In this document: positions 7,404 through 12,675 of the stretch, in pieces
How positions within the stretch are numbered: the first letter of the stretch is position 1
How the letters are laid out: the number at the start of each line of letters is the position of its first letter
Assembly (NCBI GenBank): GCA_002472275.1
Contig: DKRQ01000030.1
Coordinates: 1-16,317, forward strand
Source: Caryophanales bacterium UBA7278
Lineage (GTDB): Bacteria; Bacillota_I; Bacilli_A; RFN20; CAG-826
Direction of reading: 5' to 3'
Length of the DNA: 16,317 nucleotides
The notes under the pieces: model-generated
Database searches by the model: none
Told to the model about the DNA's origin: nothing
The model's input: the letters and a program-made list of their open reading frames with translations, nothing else
Program-made: the position numbers and the translations under genes

Positions 7404-7976
7404 TTAGAAGATAGGTTCCTTGCATAAACCCATCGGCTTATACATCTTGCTCATCAAGGCGAATTTGCCTTCGTTTGCTTCCCCGTATTCAAAGGGGTAG
7501 GGGCCAATCATCCTGAAGCCGTTTTTCTTATAGAAGGAGATCGCGGCTAAGTTTTCCATCGCGATGGATATCAAAACCGAGCAGTGTCGGTAGTTGGATA
7601 AGATCGCCTTAAGGAACTCGGTGCCGATTCCCTTTTGCTGATAGGCGGGATCGATCATAAGCCTAGAGATGACGAGGATATCCTCTCCCTTATGTCCTAC
7701 CTTATCTAAGAGTTCGACGGCTTTTCTTTCCGATAGGGAAACGGGGAAGAAGCTATAGGCGATGTCTTGGCTTAAGGAGGCCGCGCCTATAACCCTCGCC
7801 CCATCTTTAACTACGTATAGCCTTCCATCCTCATAGTCCCTTCTTAGGTCTTCTTCTAGGGGATAGTCGTCATTCCAATAGGAAAGGCCATCATAGGCGA
7901 CGCCTTCCTTTACCCTGCGGAGGCACTTATATAGGCTAGGCAAATCCCTCTCCTCACATCTACATATGCGGCGCAT
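7404..7976 (-). CDS. GNAT-family N-acetyltransferase
   Basis: A 190-residue GNAT-fold acetyltransferase that would transfer acetyl from acetyl-CoA to an amine. The acetyl-CoA-binding motif A is clear in RLMIDPAYQQKGIGTEFL (Q-x-x-G-x-G type, about residues 105-122), followed by the usual ENLAAISFYKKNGFRMIG segment. N-terminal RRICRCEERDLPSLYKCLRR also fits the first strand and helix of the fold. The acceptor substrate is unknown. It converges on the ABC operon with a 1-bp gap and no terminator, and diverges from the Vsr-Nudix operon. The ATG at 7976 lies 6 nt after a TATGAT box; the AGGA just upstream is too close to serve as a ribosome binding site. Confidence 0.88.
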   Translation of the reverse strand: MRRICRCEERDLPSLYKCLRRVKEGVAYDGLSYWNDDYPLEEDLRRDYEDGRLYVVKDGARVIGAASLSQDIAYSFFPVSLSERKAVELLDKVGHKGEDILVISRLMIDPAYQQKGIGTEFLKAILSNYRHCSVLISIAMENLAAISFYKKNGFRMIGPYPFEYGEANEGKFALMSKMYKPMGLCKEPIF

Positions 7977-7982
7977 ATCCTA

Positions 7983-8010
7983 ATCATAAACCGATGCAAA
8001 CTCTCTCCAA
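7983..8010 (-). promoter_or_regulatory. Promoter of the GNAT gene ending at 7404
   Basis: On the minus strand TTGGAG (8010-8005), 16 bp, then TATGAT (7988-7983), ending 6 nt before the ATG at 7976. A leaderless mRNA is predicted. Confidence 0.55.
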
Positions 8011-8016
8011 GAGGAA

Positions 8017-8022
8017 GATAAT
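8017..8022 (+). promoter_or_regulatory. -10 box of the Vsr-Nudix operon
   Basis: GATAAT ends 6 nt before the ATG at 8029. No good -35 is seen. An AGGAAG (8012-8017) lies upstream but is 11 nt from the ATG and overlaps the -10 box, so it would not be in the transcript if transcription starts about 7 nt after the box. Confidence 0.45.
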
Positions 8023-8028
8023 CTAGCC

Positions 8029-8976
8029 ATGGCCCGCGACATAGCTACCGTCCATAGGACCATGTCCGCGATTAGGGGCAAGGATACCGGCATCGAGATT
8101 AGGCTAAGGAAGGCCTTAAGTAAGAGGGGCATCCGTTATTCCCTATATTCCCCTAAGGTCATCGGCCATCCCGACATCCTCTTCGAGTCGCTTAAGATCG
8201 CCGTCTTCGCCGATTCGGAGTTCTGGCATGGCTATCACTTTGAGGAAAACGAAGGTAAGCTCGTGACCCATCGTGACTTCTGGCTCGCCAAGATAAAAAG
8301 GAACATGGCTAGGGACGAGGAGGTCAACGCTTCCTTAAGGGGGCAAGGCTATAAGGTGCTCCGCTACTGGGGCAAGGAAATCGAAAAGGAACTTGACCGC
8401 GTAATAGACGAAATCATGAAGACCATCGAACAAAGGAAAAGGGTATTGGAGCTTAGATCCAAGATCGAAGAAAGGACCACGCTCGTATACGTCGAAAAAG
8501 ACGGGGCCTATTTGATGCTCCGTCGCGACAAAGAAAAGGCAAGCCTAGACCCAAACCATGGCAAATGGATCGGGGTAGGGGGACACCAGGAAGTAGGTGA
8601 GAGCATCCCCCAGTGCCTAAAAAGGGAAGTCCTCGAGGAAACGGGCCTTCGCGTCAAGAAATACCTCTATTGCGGCAAGGTCGATTTCCTCTATGAGGGA
8701 CTCGCCCCCGAAAGGATGTATTTATATAAGGTATTGGACTTCGATGGGGAACTGATCGAATGTAACGAAGGGACCCTTCGCTGGATCAAAAAGGAGGATA
8801 TCCCTTCCCTTAACCTTTGGCCGGGGGATAGGGTGTTCCTGCCCTTACTAGAAGACCAATCCAAAGGGCCATTCGATTTGGCTTTGTATTATGTAGACGG
8901 CGAACTCCTCGACGTCATCGGACCTAGCTACAAGAAGAAAGGGAAAAGGAAATGCCCGAAGAAAAGAAAACCGTGA
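8029..8976 (+). CDS. Vsr-like DNA endonuclease fused to a Nudix hydrolase
   Basis: A 315-residue two-domain protein. Residues 1-135 match very-short-patch-repair (Vsr) endonucleases: MSAIRGKDTGIEIRLRKAL (E23 aligns with E. coli E25), HPDILF (D49 aligns with catalytic D51), FADSEFWHG and a DFWLAKIKRN segment. Compared with E. coli Vsr from memory, the zinc ligands appear lost (C66 to E64, C73 to F71, C117 absent) and H64 is D62. Residues 150-300 are a Nudix hydrolase with a perfect Nudix box, G185-x5-E191-x7-REVLEETGL (199-207), closest to 8-oxo-dGTP diphosphatase-like enzymes. The C-terminal tail is polybasic. A plausible role couples mismatch nicking to cleansing of oxidised nucleotides; that coupling is inference. 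No cytosine methyltransferase is nearby. It heads a four-gene operon and overlaps the next gene by 25 bp. Confidence 0.92.
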   Translation: MARDIATVHRTMSAIRGKDTGIEIRLRKALSKRGIRYSLYSPKVIGHPDILFESLKIAVFADSEFWHGYHFEENEGKLVTHRDFWLAKIKRNMARDEEVNASLRGQGYKVLRYWGKEIEKELDRVIDEIMKTIEQRKRVLELRSKIEERTTLVYVEKDGAYLMLRRDKEKASLDPNHGKWIGVGGHQEVGESIPQCLKREVLEETGLRVKKYLYCGKVDFLYEGLAPERMYLYKVLDFDGELIECNEGTLRWIKKEDIPSLNLWPGDRVFLPLLEDQSKGPFDLALYYVDGELLDVIGPSYKKKGKRKCPKKRKP

Positions 8977-9560
8977 GCATCGATCAACTCGATCTCCTTA
9001 ACCAAGCCACCGTGTATGGATTGCTCGTGAGGGTGTTGGACGACCAAAACGGCAGGCTATTCGCGACTAAGCTCTCTATTGGCGTCCCCGCGATCTATAC
9101 GGCGGTATATCTCCTCGACCATAACCTAGGCCCCGAGGCATCTAGATACGCGACCATCTCCTTTTTGGACGCGCATCTATATCGCGACGTTCTCCATACT
9201 TCCCCCAAAAGGGTCCCTTTCCCCGAATGGGATCCCGAGGACACCTTCGCGAATGATTGCCATCCTTTAGCTGATTTATTCATGCTCCTTTACGCCTGGA
9301 ATCTCGCGGCCAAGCAAGACGAGCTTCCCCCCGAGGAATTTTTGGGTCCAATCTTCACTCTCTCCGGCGTCGTCATGGAAGGGCTAGATAGGGGCTTCCA
9401 CGTCAAAGACGACAACATGAAGCAACTCTATTCGACCTATGAGGAGCACTTCAAATCCTCGATGCAAAACCGCGCGGATTTCGATGCCAAACTCAGGGAA
9501 CAGTTCTTAGCCTTAGAAAACCTCATCGAGGAGGCAAAAGGCAAAGGGGGAGACGCCTAA
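8952..9560 (+). CDS. Unknown helical protein between two Nudix genes
   Basis: A 202-residue soluble, probably mostly alpha-helical protein with no signal peptide or membrane segment. I do not recognise a family or a catalytic motif; the most distinctive stretch is YRDVLHTSPKRVPFPEWDP, and the last 45 residues look like a long charged helix. It starts inside the 3' end of the Vsr-Nudix gene (25-bp overlap, purine-rich AAAGGG and AGGAA just upstream of the ATG) and its TAA overlaps the next ATG by one base (TAATG). Such tight coupling suggests a role in the same nucleotide or DNA maintenance process, but function is unknown. Confidence 0.85.
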   Translation: MPEEKKTVSIDQLDLLNQATVYGLLVRVLDDQNGRLFATKLSIGVPAIYTAVYLLDHNLGPEASRYATISFLDAHLYRDVLHTSPKRVPFPEWDPEDTFANDCHPLADLFMLLYAWNLAAKQDELPPEEFLGPIFTLSGVVMEGLDRGFHVKDDNMKQLYSTYEEHFKSSMQNRADFDAKLREQFLALENLIEEAKGKGGDA

Positions 9561-10153
9561 TGAAATGGGAGCTCTTCTCTAGCAAGAAGGAAACGGATCA
9601 CCGCTTCCTCAATTTCTATTCGCTTTCCTATAAGGTGGGCGATAAGTCCTATAGCTACTTTTTGGCATCCCGTCACGAAAAGGAGGCCGAATTGCGGCCC
9701 TTTTCGCGGGAATTCAATCGTCCCGATGGGGTCATCATCGCCTTATATAGAAATACCCCTAAGGGCAAGGAAGTGCTTTTATGCAGGCAGTTCCGTCCTG
9801 CGTTAAATTCCTACGTCATTGAATTCCCGGCGGGCCTACTTGAGCCTAGCGATAGAAGTGAGATGGAGGCCGCGAAACGGGAGGCCGAGGAGGAGTCGGG
9901 CGCCAAGATCAAAAACATCGAACTGATCGCCCCCTCATCCCCGACCTCCACGGGGCTATCGGATGAATGCTGCTCGGTCGTTTTGGCCGAGGTGGAGGCG
10001 CTAGGGGAAAGCCACCTCGAGGAATTCGAGGACATCGATTCCTCCTTCGTTAGCCTAGAGAAACTAAAAGAGATTTTGGACGATCCGAAGTGTCTAATCG
10101 CCCTCAACGTGAGGCTCCTTGCGTTGCTTTTGTTGCAAAGGTGGGCAAAATAA
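9560..10153 (+). CDS. Nudix hydrolase, ADP-ribose pyrophosphatase-like
   Basis: A 197-residue Nudix enzyme. Features typical of ADP-ribose pyrophosphatases are present: LLCRQFRP (73-80) and YVIEFPAGLLE (85-95) lead into the Nudix box, whose core REAEEESG is at 107-114. The stretch between the box glycine and the first glutamate is a few residues longer than the textbook G-x5-E, a variation tolerated in this subfamily. Expected reaction: ADP-ribose to AMP and ribose 5-phosphate, cleaning up products of NAD+ breakdown; related sugar nucleotides are possible substrates. A GGGGGAG Shine-Dalgarno lies 9 nt before the ATG, inside the previous gene. Confidence 0.9.
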   Translation: MKWELFSSKKETDHRFLNFYSLSYKVGDKSYSYFLASRHEKEAELRPFSREFNRPDGVIIALYRNTPKGKEVLLCRQFRPALNSYVIEFPAGLLEPSDRSEMEAAKREAEEESGAKIKNIELIAPSSPTSTGLSDECCSVVLAEVEALGESHLEEFEDIDSSFVSLEKLKEILDDPKCLIALNVRLLALLLLQRWAK

Positions 10154-10157
10154 TCAC

Positions 10158-10772
10158 ATGCGCTACCCCGAGGAACCGATCATAGAGAAGATGGAGGACA
10201 AAGCCTATAACGAGGACCGCGGCTTCGACGAGGAGAACCCCCGTCGATTCTATTGGGTCCCGCTCGCCTTTTTGGCGCTCCCTTTAGCCTTGTCTTTGTC
10301 CTTTTTGCCTTCTTTCTTTAAGCCTGGCTCCATCGTCTACGTATTCCAAAACGCGGATAAGACCGGGGTGTCTGGGGATTCCGTCTCGGGCTTTGCCGCG
10401 GCGCTTTTCCGCGGGGGTCCCGTCACGGGGCTTCTCATCGCTTCCTTGGTATTTGCCTTCTTGATTGGGATCTATGGGATCCTTTCTTCCTTCTTGCCCG
10501 AATTACGTAGGTTCAATCGCCTGGCTCCTTCTTTGACGGGGCTAGCTCTATTAGGGGCAGGCACCCATATCGCGGGGTTCATCCTATTCCTTAAGGAAGT
10601 GGATGCGGTCACATTGGCCGTTTTGTCCGCGGAAGGAAAAGAAGGCACCGGTTATTTCCCTAGCGCCTTCGCCTCGGTCGGATTTTGGATTTGCTTTTTG
10701 ATTCCCGCGGCTTTCGCCTTGTGGTGGGTCTTAGTCTGTCTTAGGCAGCTCCGCCTCTTCTCTCGTTCCTGA
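10158..10772 (+). CDS. Four-helix membrane protein, unknown
   Basis: A 204-residue protein with an acidic cytoplasmic-looking N terminus (1-30), then four hydrophobic segments near 32-53, 84-108, 116-141 and 172-196. No family recognised. The ATG at 10158 was chosen because it lies 5 bp after the previous stop with AAGGTGG upstream; an in-frame start at 10119 would overlap the Nudix gene and add an unlikely cysteine-rich segment. It is the last gene of the Vsr-Nudix operon, and its last 42 bp overlap the end of a convergent membrane-protein gene. Confidence 0.75.
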   Translation: MRYPEEPIIEKMEDKAYNEDRGFDEENPRRFYWVPLAFLALPLALSLSFLPSFFKPGSIVYVFQNADKTGVSGDSVSGFAAALFRGGPVTGLLIASLVFAFLIGIYGILSSFLPELRRFNRLAPSLTGLALLGAGTHIAGFILFLKEVDAVTLAVLSAEGKEGTGYFPSAFASVGFWICFLIPAAFALWWVLVCLRQLRLFSRS

Positions 10773-11426
10773 TTCTTCTTCCTCGTCCTCGCTTAGGTCG
10801 AAGCTAAGGAAGACGATCAAAATCAAAGGTGCGATCAGCAAGAATAGGCTTGCCTCGGTTTTTCCTTGCCCGGCGAAGATGCCATAGAGTAAACAGAAGA
10901 TGATGAGCAAGGCGATCGTCGCGATGAGCATCGCCCTGGTCTTGGGGGAGAAGTCGTCATCGTCGATCGACTCGGCGAAGATCCAGCCTAGATAGACGAG
11001 CATGCCGGGGGCGAAATATAGGAGCGAGATGATCGGATATACCGCGTTGGGGAGAGTGGACTTTTGCCCGTTGGTGGTGATGATGCTGACGATGATTCCC
11101 GCGAGCAGACAAGCCATTTCGATGCCGAAACTAACGTAAATCCTAAGTTTTTTCTTGATATCGACGGGGAATAGGAGCCTTTTCTTGCTCTTCGTGTAGG
11201 GGTGAAGAGAGAAGGCGAATTCGACCGAGAGGAAAATCGGGAAGGCGAGCAGCATCGGTAGCAGCCCCACGATGAAGGGGTAGGTCGCGTAATTGGCGAA
11301 TAGGTTCTTCCAAAATAGGAAGGCCACCCCCAAAAGGCTAAGGGCGATCATCAAAGCGAACAAAAGCGGGCGCGCGATTTGTAGCGCCCTATATCCGCGA
11401 TCTTCGTAATCCCTATCTCTTCCCAT
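10731..11426 (-). CDS. Six-helix membrane protein with acidic tail, unknown
   Basis: A 231-residue protein with about six hydrophobic segments (roughly 15-38, 46-72, 95-116, 127-151, 163-184, 191-209). A strongly acidic C-terminal tail follows (SEDEEEESGTREEAELPKTD). No family recognised. It starts inside the upstream GNAT gene (14-bp overlap, AAAAGAAG just before the ATG), so the two are cotranscribed. The acidic tail is encoded in the region that overlaps the convergent gene ending at 10772. Confidence 0.78.
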   Translation of the reverse strand: MGRDRDYEDRGYRALQIARPLLFALMIALSLLGVAFLFWKNLFANYATYPFIVGLLPMLLAFPIFLSVEFAFSLHPYTKSKKRLLFPVDIKKKLRIYVSFGIEMACLLAGIIVSIITTNGQKSTLPNAVYPIISLLYFAPGMLVYLGWIFAESIDDDDFSPKTRAMLIATIALLIIFCLLYGIFAGQGKTEASLFLLIAPLILIVFLSFDLSEDEEEESGTREEAELPKTD

Positions 11427-11859
11427 ATCTTCTTTTGCTTACGATGCTTCTAACCATGGCTACATGCGGGGTGCCATCCTCTAGGAAGATTTCCCCATCG
11501 ACTTCCTTGAACCCGAGTTGGCGGTAGAAGGGGGCCTTGTCCACCTGGGCGTGAACCACGGCCTTCCTCGCGCCTAGTTCCCTGGCTTTCGCCATTAAGA
11601 ACTTCATCGCGTAGGAGCCGACTTTCTTATGACGGAACTCTTTTTTCACCGCGACCCTGCCGATGCGGTAGGTCTCGGGGTCCTCCTCGATGAGCCTGCC
11701 CGTGGCGACGCAGGTCTCGTCTAGATAGAGGGTAAGGGACCAGCAACGGTCATCGTAGTCGTCCTTATCGTAGTCATAGCCCTGTTCGAGGATGAACACC
11801 TCTTCCCTTAGCTTAAGCGCGGCGGGATCCGCCCCAAGGGTGAACACGGGTTTGACCAT
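11413..11859 (-). CDS. GNAT-family N-acetyltransferase, ElaA/YjcF-like
   Basis: A 148-residue acetyltransferase of the compact ElaA/YjcF group. Supporting pieces are LREEVFILEQGYDYDKDDYD near the N terminus, RIGRVAVKKEFRHKKVGSYA (65-84, motif A with lysine replacing one usual glycine), and VHAQVDKAPFYRQLGFKEV followed by GEIFLEDGTPHVAM. Substrate unknown. I start it at the ATG at 11859 because conserved sequence begins there and a TACAAT box ends 7 nt upstream; the longer frame opening at 11898 would include the promoter. It is first of a two-gene unit with the membrane protein downstream. Confidence 0.88.
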   Translation of the reverse strand: MVKPVFTLGADPAALKLREEVFILEQGYDYDKDDYDDRCWSLTLYLDETCVATGRLIEEDPETYRIGRVAVKKEFRHKKVGSYAMKFLMAKARELGARKAVVHAQVDKAPFYRQLGFKEVDGEIFLEDGTPHVAMVRSIVSKRRYGKR

Positions 11860-11866
11860 AGGCAAA

Positions 11867-11872
11867 ATTGTA
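11867..11872 (-). promoter_or_regulatory. Extended -10 box of the ElaA/YjcF-like GNAT operon
   Basis: Minus-strand TGC-TACAAT, an extended -10 element, ends 7 nt upstream of the ATG at 11859. No Shine-Dalgarno lies in between, so a leaderless mRNA is predicted. Confidence 0.55.
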
Positions 11873-11881
11873 GCAAAGGTT

Positions 11882-11909
11882 TTGAAAGGGGAAACCATCG
11901 GTTTATAGT
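11882..11909 (+). promoter_or_regulatory. Promoter of the membrane gene at 11916
   Basis: TTGAAA (11882-11887), 16 bp, TATAGT (11904-11909), ending 6 nt before the ATG at 11916. A leaderless mRNA is predicted. The divergent GNAT promoter lies immediately to the left, and a GGTTT/AAACC inverted repeat (11878-11896) sits between the two. Confidence 0.55.
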
Positions 11910-11915
11910 AATCGC

Positions 11916-12551
11916 ATGGGTTTTTCTAGATTCTACAAAAGCCACCGCAACAAGATCTGGGCGGTAAGCCTATCCGCCCTCGCGTTCGCTTTGTTTTTAG
12001 GCTACTACGTGACGATGGAGGTGCTTTCGGGCTGGGTTTATTTCCGTAGCGACTTCCTCCAGATCTGGAACTTCCTGCTTTATCTTCTCGTCTACTCGAT
12101 CATCCTTTTCGCCAACATCCGTAACGACAACGTCGCCTACATGGGCATCTTGATGTTCGTCTTCTTCACTTTCTTCTCAAGGATTTGGGACCTTTTCCCG
12201 GCCTCCAACAACCTGCTCGCCTCCTTTTCTAGCGGGAGCCCAACGCTCATCACGTTATGCGCGGGGTTCCTCGTCACGGCCTTAGGGCAATTCATTTTGG
12301 GCATCATGCTCTATTTCCGGATCCACCTCTATTCTAGGGGCAGGGACGACAATTACATGCGTATACGCGTATTGGGCATCTGCTATGGGGTGGTCCTTGC
12401 CTTGTGCCTATCCTTCCGCATCGCGTTGCTTATTCTCCTTCAAGGCGCCTTTGGGCCCGCCTATACCTTCTTGGTCTTCATGATCCCCCTCTCCGAGGTC
12501 GTCATGTCGGGGGCCATCGTCTTTACCCTCGAAAGGCTCCGCCGCCTTTGA
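11916..12551 (+). CDS. Six-helix membrane protein, unknown
   Basis: A 211-residue integral membrane protein with about six hydrophobic segments (roughly 14-36, 46-69, 74-96, 107-136, 148-174, 178-203). It has a basic N terminus (FYKSHRNK) and a basic C terminus (ERLRRL), so both ends are probably cytoplasmic. No family or active-site motif recognised. The stop codon abuts the -10 box of the ATPase unit (TGA at 12549-12551, TATAAT from 12552), with no terminator between, so readthrough into the riboswitch-controlled ATPase is possible. Confidence 0.77.
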   Translation: MGFSRFYKSHRNKIWAVSLSALAFALFLGYYVTMEVLSGWVYFRSDFLQIWNFLLYLLVYSIILFANIRNDNVAYMGILMFVFFTFFSRIWDLFPASNNLLASFSSGSPTLITLCAGFLVTALGQFILGIMLYFRIHLYSRGRDDNYMRIRVLGICYGVVLALCLSFRIALLILLQGAFGPAYTFLVFMIPLSEVVMSGAIVFTLERLRRL

Positions 12552-12557
12552 TATAAT
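12552..12557 (+). promoter_or_regulatory. Extended -10 box of the riboswitch/ATPase unit
   Basis: TTTGA-TATAAT: a consensus -10 preceded by a TGn extension formed partly by the stop codon of the previous gene. A weak -35 (TCGAAA, 12529-12534) lies 17 bp upstream. The start would be about 12564, giving a leader of some 110 nt. Confidence 0.6.
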
Positions 12558-12563
12558 CCCCCC

Positions 12564-12668
12564 TGGTAAAGGGGAGTAGCGTTAAGCCCGAGTTCCGTCA
12601 TCACGCCCAAAAGGGGCCGGAATCGGACCGCATTAGCCTCGCAAGACCTTTCTATCCAGCAAAAGGAG
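12564..12668 (+). promoter_or_regulatory. yybP-ykoY (Mn2+) riboswitch with overlapping translational switch
   Basis: Both conserved ends of the yybP-ykoY aptamer are present: AAAGGGGAGTAGC (12568-12580) and GCAAGACCTTT (12641-12651). P1 forms from AAAGG (12568-12572) with CCTTT (12647-12651). This class binds Mn2+ and commonly activates Mn2+ exporters and P-type ATPases. There is no U-tract terminator. The P1 3' strand CCTTT can instead pair with AAAGG (12662-12666) inside the ATPase Shine-Dalgarno, across a 10-nt loop. The predicted logic is: Mn2+ bound, P1 closed, ribosome site free; Mn2+ absent, ribosome site covered. The motif identification is firm; the switch is inferred from pairing. 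Confidence 0.88.
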
Positions 12669-12675
12669 AAAGCAA

